From the NCBI RefSeq assembly GCF_014529535.1, contig NW_023503293.1, forward strand, positions 1,830,507-1,894,506: a DNA stretch of 64,000 bases. Reading direction: 5' to 3'. The DNA comes from Bradysia coprophila (Eukaryota; Arthropoda; Insecta; Diptera; Sciaridae). Shown one piece after another: positions 1 through 11,371 of the stretch (positions within the stretch are counted from its first letter, which is position 1; every line of letters starts with the position of its first letter). The notes under the pieces are model-generated. The model was not told where the DNA came from. It made no database searches and saw nothing but the letters and a program-made list of their open reading frames with translations. The translations under genes were made by a program, and so were the position numbers.

Positions 1-814
1 GAGGAGCCTATTATAAAGTTTTACATCTCTAGACAAAATAATGTGGATCAGTGCTCGATTCGTATTCCACGATAGTTCTTTTTCACTCATTTACCCGTGT
101 CTTACCCCTAGTATTTAGCAATATTCCCTATCTGGTTGCTTCTCTATCATTTTCATTGATACATCAAAAGGTTTATTATAATGTGTGCATATTAGAGGGT
201 TCAAGACACTCCCCAAAATTTGTTTTCGACTGTTATAAACTACCTTAAGGGTTGTTGACCTGTCGAAGCATGTTTATGGACGAATATACTGATTGGTGTC
301 GACAGCGACGACAAATATGTGTATATAAACGAGAAGTTGTGCTCAATTACGTATTCGCTCGGAAATTTATTGTCTTGACTATTTGGGGGGTTTGTAGCCC
401 GAGTGCCCGAGTAGCCCGAGGGCAATTAACCAATTTTCGTGGCAGAAGAATTTTCACTGGGAAGTTAAATAGGACGTTATTTCATGCTGTCCAAAATTTC
501 TTTTGATCTTGTTGAGTAGTAGTAGACTAAGTACCTACGGAAGAAATGACGAAAAATGGATTTACACACTGAATGTGTCCCTGGCTCGAAGGTAACACAA
601 TCACCCTTGTATCCGTTTCCATCACTTCTTCCATAAATAATTCATGTATTTTTGGTCTGTGGAACATTTCCATAGGGCCATCCACAAACGACGGCCGTGA
701 TTTATTGGTAATTCCCAGATCTGTGCGCAATTTTCCACATATTATTCGAAGAATTAGAATTAGAATTAGAATTCGAAGCGAAGTATTTTCCTGTCAGTTT
801 GAAAATCTGCACAC
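1..814. other. Non-coding sequence without recognisable gene
   Basis: Only short open frames occur here, and none resembles a known protein or has a coherent splice pattern. The one visible structure is a small hexanucleotide microsatellite (GAATTA repeated) at about 751-773, flanked on both sides by TTCGAAG. The dispersed repeat described in the next entry starts at the right end. Confidence 0.6.
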
Positions 815-1540
815 TGGATCATGAGCTAGAGCCCAATTAGGGTTACGGTCCACTCGGCCGTAGAATAACAGGAGATAGGTTTTGTATTGACTGAAGAAAA
901 AACCGATCTACACGCCTTTTTTCAGCTTCTGGAATTATTAAAGTCTTATTTTTGTTCCCAAAGTTGCTCCATTCGTCATGGTCGACCATCTTCCCAGCTC
1001 TAAAACTTTGGGATTTTGGAGATTTTCTTAGGTTTTTTTGGGTTTCGTTTTGACTTTTGGTATTATTGAGATAAGAGGATGTTTGTCCCCAAATTTTTAG
1101 CACATGATCTAAAAGCTTCCCAGTTTTAGAATTCAGGTAATCTGACGTCTTTCTGAGGTTATTGAACCTGAGTATTGAGGAGACAGTGTGTTGATTCCGA
1201 AAATTCCACAGCCCACATGATTCATCATCTTCCCACTTGTAGAATCCAAAGAATTTAAAGAATTCGTTAGGTTTTCGTGGGTTCCCTTTAGGAAGTTTCG
1301 GTTTGTTGATGTGGAAATGCGTTGGTTCCGTGGTCTACCATCTTTCCAGTTCTAAAATTTGGAGGGATTCACAGTTCTGCGAATTTTTTGTTTTGATCCC
1401 TTCTGTGCTTTTAGGATTGTTAAGGTAATAGGCTACTTCCTTAGATGTCATCATAAATTCTTGGCTGGGAGTGATTTTTGATAAATTTTGTTGCATATTA
1501 AAGGTACACGAGAAGTGTGATTTATACACAAAAAAAAGTT
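815..1540 (+). repeat. Dispersed repeat, copy 1 (other copies near 46.3 and 57.3 kb)
   Basis: The segment opens with CACTGGATCATGAGCTAGAG, and a closely similar opening is seen at 46301. Similarity continues through GGCCGTAGAAT and later a GGATCCCTTCTGT-type block, so most of this stretch is shared with 46303-46910 in the same orientation. It contains several diverged internal subrepeats, roughly 100-190 bp apart, built around a 'CCATCTTCCCAG-TCTAAAA-TTTGG' core. A shorter copy on the opposite strand lies at 57280-57440. It has no coding capacity, and the element class is unknown. Confidence 0.6.
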
Positions 1541-1793
1541 GAGGAACTACTTCCGCGTTCGTCGGAAATGTTCCTTTATGTCGAGACTGTCGTTATTTTA
1601 AGAAAAATATCAATTTTTCGTAATAAAATTTGTTTAATGAAAATATCAGTAATATGATCTGCCCGTCCGTTAAATAATAAAGATTCAAATGTTGTTTTAC
1701 ATAACTCCTCACGCTCTTCTGTATATTGTACAATTTCCCCGTATTGCATCGATTATTATATGGACAACCTCGTGCAGTTTACTGATTTTATCA

Positions 1794-3512
1794 CTACAAT
1801 TTTGCAAATATTGGTGGATCGCCTTTCGTAGCACCAGCTATCGTGGCATTGACGAAGTCCTCGCTTTGCAAATTCATTTTGTTGATTTCACACTGAAAAT
1901 TTAAATGATTACAATTTAGGCTGGCTATGTCCTCCAATAGTACTTACAATATGGTCCAATCCTTCCTGAGTGGTATGATCCATTGAATAGATTAAATTCC
2001 GCTTTGTTGCTTGCACAGCTACCGGGCTTTAATATTAATTTAAATGTTTGTTAATTTAGGTGACACGTGAGACTGATAGGAAATTGGTCTACTGAATTCA
2101 GTAGATCAATTTCCATGGAAACTAATGTACCTTTTGCTTGCAATTGTTTCTCCTAATTGAATTGCTCCGTTGATCATTTCGTCTTTAGTTTTGAAAATCT
2201 GAAGATGAAATTAGGCATTTAAGTCTTCAAACGCAACTATAAACCGAAATCAATTTCTACTAATCTTACCCTACTAACAACGCCATTCTCATACGCCTCT
2301 TTGCTATCAAATTTTCTTCCAGTGAAACAAAGCTCTCGCAACAGACTCTGACTTTTGATGATTTTTGGTAGCCGTTGTAATGCACCAACATCGGCCGCCA
2401 TTCCAATGTCCACCTCTTTGACCGTAAACCATGCATCGTCCGTACAGTAACGAATATCAGCGGCTGCAATTAAGTTTACTCCAGCTCCCACGCACGCAGA
2501 ATGAGTCGCTACTATTACGGGCTTCTGACATTTTTCCAAGGACGAAATTGAGTCCTGTAAACGAGATAGGTAAGAATAGTTCATTTGGCATGTTTCTATT
2601 GGAAGAACTTTTAGATTTCCGTGCTAACTGGATCTCTTACTGCTTTTAGTCTAAATGTATTTTCCAGATGTTGATACAAAGCTTTAAAATTACAATCCTA
2701 ATGTAAGTAAGGCTCGGAATAGATCGGATCAACTTGAATTTTACCTGGATTCTCCTGAAACCTGATTAAATGAACTTTGACCTGACCTAAAATTTTTGAC
2801 AAATTTGTATGAAAATCTCCTAAAATATCAGGTCAACCTGAAACCTGACCAGAAAGTTTTGGTAAAATTCAGGTTCAGGTCAGATCAGGTTGCTTAATGT
2901 AAAAACCTGACCTGACCTGAAATTTCATTGACCGCGGTCGACCCTTCCCGAGCTTTGAATACAAGAACTATACAAGTGGGAGACAGCGAGAACGAGATAC
3001 TTTTACCTGATAAGCTTTGATTTTTTGCTCCAAAAAGTTGGCCTTTCGTGCAACGTCCTCGAATTCAGCTAATTCTTGGCCAAATTTCATGGCATCCATC
3101 AAGTCTAAGCCGGCAGTAAAGTGTTTACCATTAGCGGACAAAACAATCGCTCGACAATTGGAATCGTAACTCAAATCGTTGAAGCATTTGCCAAGTTCAC
3201 TTGAATATAATTTTGTTGTATAAATCTGAGGGCGCTGTTAGTCACTCGACTGTCCACTTACAACCACATAGTCCTGTTGAATGCGTTTAGACGATCAGGT
3301 CGATTGAACGAAACATGGTAAACAAACGGCTTAGCTTCGGTCACAGACAAAGTTTCAAATTTGTATTCTCTCTTTGCGGCTGTCGTCATGTTTCTCGCTG
3401 CATGAAAATGGGTTCGCATTTAAGTGAGCTGAATACTGGGTAGCTCTGTAAACTTACAAACATTTGTGGCTGCCATTGTACGTAGAATAGATTTTCCACC
3501 GTTCAGCAACAT
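1794..3512 (-). CDS. Ech1: Delta(3,5)-delta(2,4)-dienoyl-CoA isomerase (crotonase superfamily)
   Basis: Seven exons on the minus strand join in phase with GT-AG introns: 3512-3458, 3397-3262, 3199-3007, 2554-2270, 2198-2131, 2026-1948 and 1892-1794. They encode 304 aa, close to the usual length once the transit peptide is allowed for. The family isomerises 3,5-dienoyl-CoA to 2,4-dienoyl-CoA during oxidation of odd-position unsaturated fatty acids in mitochondria and peroxisomes. Recognised blocks are SFNRPDRLNAFNR (48-60), HFTAGLDLMD (90-99), the oxyanion/active-site stretch around 150-183 (ADIRYC, VKEVDIGMAAD) and SPVAVQATK near 246. Glu175 and Asp183 match two of the three catalytic acids of the rat enzyme, but the third position (155) is Asn instead of Asp. 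The protein ends in AKL, a peroxisomal PTS1-type tripeptide, and the N-terminus is basic. Intron 3 holds a repeat. The gene is divergent from zw10. Confidence 0.93.
2744..2935. repeat. CCTGA/TCAGG motif cluster inside Ech1 intron 3
   Basis: About a dozen copies of AACCTGA, CCTGACCTGA or their complement (TCAGGTT, TCAGGTCAG) are packed into less than 200 bp, in both orientations, so the transcript could fold on itself. The cluster lies wholly within the third intron. It looks like a degenerate foldback element or simple-repeat expansion, with no coding capacity. Confidence 0.55.
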
Positions 3513-4236
3513 CGTCCACTGGCGAAATTGATTGTATGCTAAGTGAGTTGGATAGGATGAAATGCACAATTCGAAGGTACAAAGTCTAGCGGTGGGGAAG
3601 ATTACAAAAAACCAAGAGAAGACAAGTGACTATGCCGACTATTGACTCGATCTACAAAGGTGCTATGCAACTCAATTAATATATTGATTTGTGAATCAAA
3701 TTTTATCAAAGTAAGTTATCGACAGACTAAATTATTGTTATGGCTAACGCAAATTGGTATAACTTCACAAAAAACTGATATAATTGGGTAGAGAAATCAG
3801 TCACTTCATACACTAATCAACAGATGATTTTGATGAAAATAAATAAACAATGTCAGTGGCTCCATCTATTGGAAAATTACTGAAATAATTGGGGCAGTTT
3901 GGTATCAATCTCTTTAGGTTAAGCCACAAGGGAAAATAAAGTGGAATAGATATCTCGAGATGATAGGAGATATGTGTCAGTAATCCTTGCCACAACTCCC
4001 GATCAAATTACTCATAGTTTTATAACGTAAAATAGCAATTATCTTTGAAGGTTTTCGAAGCATCATTAATATAAAAATAGTTGCACAACTCAATGTTAGA
4101 TGTCGTCACAGAAATGATGTTAGTATGCGTGTAAGTGGTGGCATATTTTGTTGGTGTTTACTTCTTTGACAGAACAAAATATTCAAAAAAACACACATCG
4201 GAATTCTCATCAGAAAATTTTTAGAAAATCGAAAAC
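3513..4236. promoter_or_regulatory. Shared intergenic region between divergent Ech1 and zw10
   Basis: The two start codons face away from each other across 724 bp, so both promoters must lie here or in unseen upstream 5' exons. The sequence is AT-rich and I see no clear TATA element. No open frame here is supported. Confidence 0.5.
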
Positions 4237-6531
4237 ATGAGTTTTATCGGTGAAGTACTGAATATTGTCAACGAAAATGAATCGTTGAGCCTAAAAAAGA
4301 GCACGACAAATCTGGTGGAAGAGATAACTTCGCTACAAAATAAGGTAAAGACCTACATCGAAGACAATTTCGAAAATTTCCTGCCAAACGTAGCGAGCAA
4401 CCGTCAATATTTGGATGAGGCCGAACGAATCATTAAGGAAATCGATCATTTATATCAAAATCTGAGCAATGAATCAAAAGTCGTCGTGCTGGGTGCATTG
4501 GACAAAACCGAATTGGGCGATTACATCCAAAATTTGGACGAAGCCAAAGCGGGACTGAGTACGTCGCATAAAATTCTCAAAATTGACCATCTCTTCCAAT
4601 GCATCAACGTAGCCAAGGCCCATAACGAATACCAGAAAGTGATGGGATACGTTTTTGACATCAGGGAACTGATCAACGATCCGAAGGATGAGATACTGCG
4701 ACAATTGGACTGCTTTGCGAACATCAACATTCAGTTCCAGATCGAACATCAGTCGTTGATGTACAGCCTGAAACAGGAATTCGATCAATTGGTGCAGTTG
4801 AAAGAGAAGTCATTCGAGAAGACTAAATGTGTTACGATAAAGATCAGTAAAGATCAAGTAAAATTTGCTGAAATTGCGATGGCATTGATCAACACCAAAT
4901 TCAACAGCCGAACAATGTGCGATTTCTTGTTGAACAACGTATTCAAGCCGATAATCACCAAACCAGTTTCCATGGAATTCAACGACGCCGATACGGCCTT
5001 TGTTCAACTACAACTGTCCTACAGCAGTAACGACCTGTCGGACGACCTGCGACCGAATTACAAGAATGTCTTCGAAAATCTAAAGCTGAGCATCGAATGC
5101 CTGCGATTCATCAACAATTCGTTCGACGAGAAAGTGTGCGTATTCACAATCATTGCAAACAGTGTGAAGGAACAATTCATCGATCTGCTGCGAAACTGTT
5201 GCCTCAGCTATTCCATACCGAATACCATCAACGAAATGAAAGCATCCACAATGGTGGACGACATCAAAGAGTTCAACGAGTTTCTGGTTGCCAACAAATT
5301 TCTGCGCGACACCGACACCGAATTAACGGATTTCGCACAGAAGGTCGACGTTCTATTCCAGAATCGATTCTGCCGGAATATACTTGACAGTGCGGTCGAA
5401 ATAATGCAGAAGGATCTTCACGATATGATGATCATTTCGGATAATGAAAATGCAGCACAATTGACCGATGGAGCAACATCCAGCGTCTTCCCACGTTGTA
5501 TGATCTCTAAGAGTACATGGGTAAGCTAGAGCTTCAATGGCTCCTGCCAGTAGTATTTACTAATAAAAATGTCAACTGTTCGCAGGAACTGGTTACTTTA
5601 ATGGATAAAGTTTTGCATCAATCCCGAACAGCTAGTGAAGATATCGTCGAAAGACTGCTTCTGACAATACCTTCGATTTTAGATCGATATCTGACGGAGG
5701 TGCCGACTCATCATGCCAAATTGTTGGTCAATATTCCGCAACAAGCAGCTCTCTTTCACAATAACTGCAATTACCTGGCCTACTGGGCCACGAAGAACGC
5801 CAACAAAATTGAATTGTCCGGGAATATCGTTCGATCGCTCCAGAAATTGGGTACCGATCATTTCGTTCGACAGATAAACAACCAGAAGGAACAAATCATG
5901 GAACTTCTCCGAGAATTCAGTGAGTCGATTTTGGGTGACCGTCGTATGCCATTTGCCTGGACTTGGTAATAGCTGTACATATTTTTCAGATCCGTTAACC
6001 ATCGAGAACGATGTTATGCCGCAGAAGATTATCCGCCAGTGTCTTAGACAATTTGATTTGCTGAAAAACGTTTGGCAAACAATTTTACCCGACGAAGTGT
6101 ACACCTCATCTCTGGCCAACTTGCTGAACGAATTTTGTATCGAGATCATCCGGCGAATATGTGCAATTGAAGACATACCATCATCCGTTTCGAATGGTTT
6201 GGTCGACATATTGGACATAATCATTGATCGAGCGCCGACAATTTTTCAGGTGAGCTTTTTGCGATCAGGTTTATTGTGATGCGGGAGTAGTAACGGGTGT
6301 GGATCAATATTTCAGGACAATCAGCACATTATGATTGCGGTGCCGAAATGGGTAAAATTAACCCAACTGAAGATGATATTGAATGCATCACTGGTACAAA
6401 TCACCGAACAATGGTCAGAAGGGAAGGGACCGTTAACATTGAACTACAAAGCGGAGGAGGTGAAAAGCTTGATTAGAGCACTCTTCCAAAATACAGACCG
6501 ACGTGCCAATGCCCTATTTTTAATTAAATAA
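4237..6531 (+). CDS. zw10: Centromere/kinetochore protein ZW10 (RZZ and Dsl1-type tethering subunit)
   Basis: Four exons (4237-5520, 5586-5919, 5990-6249, 6316-6531) join in phase to give 697 aa, in the range of insect ZW10. The protein is a subunit of the Rod-Zw10-Zwilch complex, which recruits dynein and Mad1 to kinetochores for the spindle checkpoint. It also acts in the NRZ/Dsl1 complex that tethers Golgi-to-ER vesicles. The N-terminal third is rich in heptad-like helical sequence (VEEITSLQNKVKTYIEDNF, YLDEAERIIKEIDHLYQNL). The middle carries a family-typical block, FLRDTDTELTDFAQKVDVLF then NRFCRNILDSAVEIM. The join FPRCMISKSTW/ELVTLMDKVL across intron 1 restores the conserved 'FPRC' region. 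An AATAAA at 6555-6560 follows the stop by about 24 bases. The start is the first ATG of a long uninterrupted frame. Coding density is high and no defect is seen. Confidence 0.93.
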
Positions 6532-6554
6532 GCTTTTGTTGGCGGATTTAGAGC

Positions 6555-6560
6555 AATAAA
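6555..6560 (+). terminator. Polyadenylation signal of zw10
   Basis: A canonical AATAAA lies 24 bases after the zw10 stop codon. It implies a very short 3' UTR. Confidence 0.6.
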
Positions 6561-6756
6561 TATTTTCAGTGAATCGATTCATTTTTAGAAAATATTAGAC
6601 TCCGCGCCTACAAAGGAGCCACATTGATTCATTGATCATTTAGGAAGACGATTTATGAATTTCAATTTCATTGAACAATTGAAAGAAAAACGATTAATTT
6701 TGAGTGAAGGGATCCTTCACTGAAGGATCACCACTGTCAAATCGCCCGGATGGAAT

Positions 6757-7165
6757 ACTTCACACCTTGGCGATTTTTCTTGAAGAAGTCATTCAACGTT
6801 CATTACTCCACTTGGTCCACATTATCCACGTTATTAAGCATACACGAAACGTACATTTGTACGTATAGTAACGTGGATATAGAATGGGGAGCACGTTGAG
6901 TCGGTGAGTTTTTATTTCACTGGGACTGTAAGCCAACAACTAACCATTTTTCGTTTTGGCGTTTATTAAACTTCTGCGATTTTTCTGGCTTTCACTCTTT
7001 GGCGATTTTTCATGTAATTTCTTCCCACTTTCGCGATTTTTCTTGGTGTTTCTCTACACTCTGGCGTTTTGTCGCCAGTTTTGACTCGACGATTTTTCTT
7101 TGTTTTTGTTTACACTCTGGCATTTTGTCGCACTTTGGCGATTTTTCTTGGCATTGTGAAGAAAT
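6757..7165 (+). repeat. Degenerate GGCGATTTTTC repeats
   Basis: The core TTGGCGATTTTTC (or CGCGATTTTTC, GACGATTTTTC) recurs at least seven times, with CACTCTGG and TTTTGTCGC blocks between copies at uneven spacing of about 30-60 bases. Most copies lie in 6970-7165. The pattern is a decayed tandem array. The open frame crossing it is a by-product of the repeat. Confidence 0.5.
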
Positions 7166-8703
7166 CAAATTTTTGATTTTTCGCAATTTGATTTTTTTTT
7201 AATTCTTCGCTGGTATGACCGCTGGTATACTGGTATACTTCGTTGCACTATAGCACTGAATTTGATATTCAGGGATTCCACGGAAAATTTAGAGTAAAAT
7301 AGTGGAAAAGTGAGTAAATGTAACAAATGCTAATAAGACTTGATTTTAGGAAGAAAAAGTTGGTAAAAAAGTGAGTTTTTTACGAACTTTGTACCTACTC
7401 GTTTTTCTGCAAAGTAAAATGTTATTCCACGAGCGAATTTCTACCGGAAAAATAGGTCATTAGAATCACAGAATACTTTAGTATGAATAAACTGCATGAA
7501 ATGAATTTCATCGTCATTTATCAAGAGTAGGAGATGGGGGTACGCCCAACTGATTCATCCTACAATTATTTACAGCAAATTTACAGCAGAATTGAAGCAG
7601 AAAAGTTCGTTTCTCTATGGCTGCAAAGCGCTCTTGTGAAATATAGGAAAATCGCTTGATGGGAAAAAGGCGCTAAAAGGAACTTCTAAAAGTCAAATAT
7701 CAAATTGAATAAAATTGCAAAAAAGCACTTCTGATTAGCCACGTATGGCCAGTGCAAGCCTGAGAAGGAAGCGCAATGTCGAAGAGAAATCGGTATATAG
7801 ATTGACGACTTTACAACTTTTTCAATTTGCTATTTCTCCATTCTCCATTGTATTACATCAAAGTTTTCCATCCTCCTTGAGTCAAGGATTCCCATTTTTC
7901 AATTTTGAAAAAGAGGACATTTCGGCATCAAAAAAGAGGACAAAAAGAGAACTCCTTGACATTCAAAAAAGAGGACAAAAATGAATTTCTGACACGGAAT
8001 TACAGCAACTGTACATGCTCTTTGTGCAACTATTGTGTAATTTACACCAGTTCATGCTAAAAACAAAAAATTCTGCGTACAATATGCATTGAAATCTTCC
8101 TGATATTGTTTTAGATTCCTTCTCAGTGATAACATCCACTCCATATTACCTGAATACAGACTTCGTTTTACCTTATCCTTGCGTGATCTTTGGTATCTCA
8201 CACAACGCTACGCTGTTCTTGTAAAATTAATAACTTTGATTGAGCGAGCGAAATTTTTGTTTGTGATGAAAATTTTGTTGTATTACCGTTCAGAGATTCT
8301 CTGACAGAGAAGATTATTAGTTAAATCCGCGCAGCGAAAATTTTTCGTTCTTTAGGTATGAGCTGCATCAAATTTACTTAAATAAGAAGAAGAGCTGAAA
8401 AAAGAGGACAAAGACAACGTCTTCTTCAAAAAAGTGATGTTCTTAGAATATTTGTAAAAAAGAAGAACGAGAAGAGGACATGTCCTCTAAAAAGAGGACG
8501 AATGGGGACCCTATCCTTGACATTACACAAACTAGCAATTTTTTATAGCTCCGGACTTTTTTCAATCTGAGAATTTCTTTTGAAAATCCAAGTATCAAAA
8601 TCGGACCCATTTCGTCTGGGGTGGTACACATGGCTTGAAAGACCTCAAAACAGGCCTCAGATAGTCTCGAGCTGCACTGGTTGCTTGTGGAAGTTCTCCG
8701 AAG
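7166..8703. other. Non-coding sequence with AAAGAGGACA motifs
   Basis: No gene is supported. The motif AAAGAGGACA recurs at about 7910-7980 and again at 8395-8500, in each case near the phrase CTTGACATT. The two clusters look like parts of one dispersed repeat separated by unique AT-rich sequence. Confidence 0.45.
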
Positions 8704-8946
8704 GTGGAATATTCACCGAATCTGCGCGCACGTATAACGCTTAATGCACGGACTCTGAGGAATAACGGATTGATTTGCTTGCAATCGGGACGAACACATC
8801 ATTCTACCTTCTCTCCATTTAACTATGCTTGCATGATCTTCAACGCAGCTGCCACATTTTTCGATCCCACTCGACCGTTTGTTCAGTTTCGGAAGGCATT
8901 GGTGTCGCTACCTGACTCGGCGATTAGAACGTTCGTCCAGCTTTAA
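8704..8946 (+). mobile_element. Possible 3' end of a non-LTR retrotransposon ORF2
   Basis: An 80-codon frame contains FNYACMIFNAAATFFDPT followed by VQFRKALVSLPDSAI. This resembles the extreme C-terminal tail of reverse-transcriptase ORFs of jockey/R1-type LINEs, where a 'FN-x-FNxxxxxFD-x-S-x-x-FR-x-x-L-x-x-LP' ending is common. No reverse-transcriptase core lies upstream, so this would be a 5'-truncated copy, the usual fate of LINEs. A T-rich stretch follows (about 9010-9080). The call rests on a short motif remembered from the family and could be coincidence. Confidence 0.35.
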
Positions 8947-9361
8947 CTGAATTTTAAATCCCTAATCTGTTTGCTCAGTTTCGGAATGTTTCTTTAACTT
9001 CAAACTGTTATTGTTTTATTTGTTTATTTACTTTGTTTGTTTATTTGCCATTTCTGGTTCTTTTGTCTTATTTTACTTATGATGTCCGCTTGTATTCGAT
9101 AGTTCGTTTTTCAGAAGAATCCTTCCATCATTCGACCATACTTATCCTCCGTTGGTAAAACCGCTTGTCGTTGGCAGCCGTTCTTGGCGAATTCTTTAAG
9201 TAATTCATAGGCTCTACTTAGAGCGTCGAAAAAACGATTCTTTGATTTGTGTATGCTGATGACAGATATATAATGAAACGATTTCGTAAAAAAAACCTAT
9301 CGCTAACTTAAACAAATAAATTCCACAAAGGACTTTCTAGAGACGAGGCTTCTAGAGACCG

Positions 9362-9367
9362 TTTATT
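9362..9367 (-). terminator. Polyadenylation signal of the TIP41 gene
   Basis: AATAAA on the minus strand, about 14 bases after the TGA stop at 9384-9382. Confidence 0.55.
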
Positions 9368-9381
9368 TTAATCGCTTGTCT

Positions 9382-10484
9382 TCACTTCGGAAATATTATT
9401 TTTTGCGTAGTTTTGGTCAAGACTGGCAGATGTTTCTCGATTTCACTGGGCGTGACAAATAGGGCTGGTGGAACCTACATCGATAAGAACAAAGAAATCA
9501 CATAATTCCACATCATGCACAAAGGTAACCATAAATCATCGACTTACATGCTGGAGTTTCTGGACTGGAGCTTCCTTGCTCGTGAACTCCTTTAAAATGT
9601 AATTGTTTTCGATTTCGTAGTGGAATCTGGTGTCATTGATTCGTATGAGCACATCATCCACCCTCAAAAAGAATCTTAACAAAATGAAAAACCCCGATGG
9701 CATGACCCTCTGAAACGAAAAGCAGAACCGTCAAACTCAGCATTCCACTTACGGTCCGCTTCATCTTCAACACACACTTACAATCTTAACGGAACAAGAT
9801 GCAATTCCATGATCGTGCAATTCGTCCTCGAACAGTGTGAGATCGTGATAGAATAAAATTGCCTCCTTTTTCATCAACTTGAAAATGTCCAATTTCATAT
9901 CAGTAGTTTCCACCACGAATCCTTCACCGATGGTACCCTGATAATCCGACGAAAAAGTCCAATCGAATGGTTTCACCTTTTCACTTAATAAATTTTGAGG
10001 TCGAGACTCCTGCCATTCTTCAGCGCATGCAACTTGTGGTCCTTTCTTACAACTTTCAACGCACTTCAGTGCATCCAGTGCATTAAATTCGAGACGAATA
10101 CCAGTTTTGAATGTGACGGTCAGAATGTTTTTGGGAAAGACCATGTCGGGAAGGTGTGGAAGTTGAAGAGAGTACTCGAATCTGCAAAAACAAATCATTC
10201 CAATAAATGCCCAAACTTTCGTCTGATACTATTTTGGTTTTGAGCTATACAACTTACTTGCACCGCTCACAACAATTTACGTCGTCCAGTGTACATTTTC
10301 CGTCCTGTGGACAAATACTCTTCAGAATGTGCGATTTGTTGTAGTAAATGTGCCAATCATTGAACATAAACGTTTCGGAATCTCGTGGTAGAATCGGAGT
10401 CTTGGAATTCTAATGGGTAATAAAGTACGTTAAATATCACTTCGGCAATGGCGGGTTCGTTCGGAAACTCACAGAAATATCCAT
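9382..10484 (-). CDS. Tiprl: TIP41-like protein (TIPRL), PP2A-type phosphatase regulator
   Basis: Five minus-strand exons (10484-10473, 10409-10258, 10181-9782, 9709-9548, 9474-9382) join in phase to give 272 aa, the normal family length. TIP41/TIPRL proteins bind PP2A, PP4 and PP6 catalytic subunits and act downstream of TOR signalling in the cytoplasm. Family blocks are easy to see: [65 protein letters not shown] and [16 protein letters not shown]. The first coding exon has only four codons (MDIS) and is the least certain. It was chosen because it has a clean GT donor and the right phase. Cysteines near the N-terminus ([15 protein letters not shown]) resemble an insect-type insertion. The protein ends in FPK. 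Confidence 0.93.
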
Positions 10485-11371
10485 TTTTTGTAAGCAATCA
10501 CAGCAGTTATAAGTCGAACCTAACAGAAATTTCGCTCAATGAATTTCGAATAGAAACAACCATCGAAAAATTTCCATTAAATAATAATCCTGTCCCCCAT
10601 GTCACTTCAGTCAAATTTTTGGTTACGTTCTTTTATATGTTGACAGTTTTTTTTTTGCTTTATCCGCATGATGCATCTTTTACATTGAACTGCATTGAAC
10701 AACAACGAATTCTAGCTTCGGATGATTTTTTTTTTAAATCTTCTTATCTTTTGTTGTAAGACTAGTGTCGAAAATAGCTTCAACGCTAGGGGAAACAAGA
10801 AAATTTACTTAGAGCTCAAAAGCATGGAAAATTTATGACAGAACTCGGTAAAAAATGAAAAGCCTCGTTTGCGGGTGTTTATTGACCACGGCTTCGCCGC
10901 GGATCAAAAAAATGTACCTAAAAAGTCTACTTTTTATCTCTTGTTATATAAAATACTAATACTACAAGGACGAAAAAGTTGAAAAGTCTAGTTTTCGCGT
11001 AAAGTTAATCCGAGACGAAGTCGAGACTTTTCATATTTCGTTCGAATTACGTATACGTAATATATTACATGCTGAGGGCACCGACAAAATGCTTCATGTG
11101 TAATAGTTTTTTTTCCTAACGCATGCTAATTACCAATGAATGTACAAGCCAGGTATGTCGATTATTACTAGTAACTACTCCGAGAACCAAGATACCAAGT
11201 TCTAGTAGCAAGTTCTAGTACCTTGCGAGCGAAAGTTCGCTTACTTTACCGTAAAGTGCACTTTACAGTTGAGAGGGTTGAGAGGTATATAAAATCCGAT
11301 AAATAGCTCGAGTCGAAAAGATTTTTAAAAATTCTCGTCTCTTGTAATTTAAGAGACTCTTACTCGCTGCA
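10485..11371. repeat. Intergenic repeat mosaic with a dispersed family copy (about 10860-11110)
   Basis: No gene is supported. From about 10860 to 11110 the sequence carries CACGGCTTCGCCGCGGATCA and a 'GGACGAAAAAGTTGAAAAGTC' type block. The same words recur near 30780-31080 and at 51840-51880, so this is a copy of a dispersed repeat. Short inverted segments such as GCGAGCGAAAGTTCGC also occur. Confidence 0.45.

Noticed and set aside
252-506. 84-codon frame near the left edge
   Set aside because: No domain, no plausible splice sites joining it to another exon, and no recognisable residues.
4474-4788. 104-codon frame antisense to zw10
   Set aside because: It is the complement of the conserved zw10 coding exon and has no independent features.
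5679-6224. 181-codon frame antisense to zw10 exons 2-3
   Set aside because: It runs through a zw10 intron and mirrors coding sequence, so it is a shadow frame.
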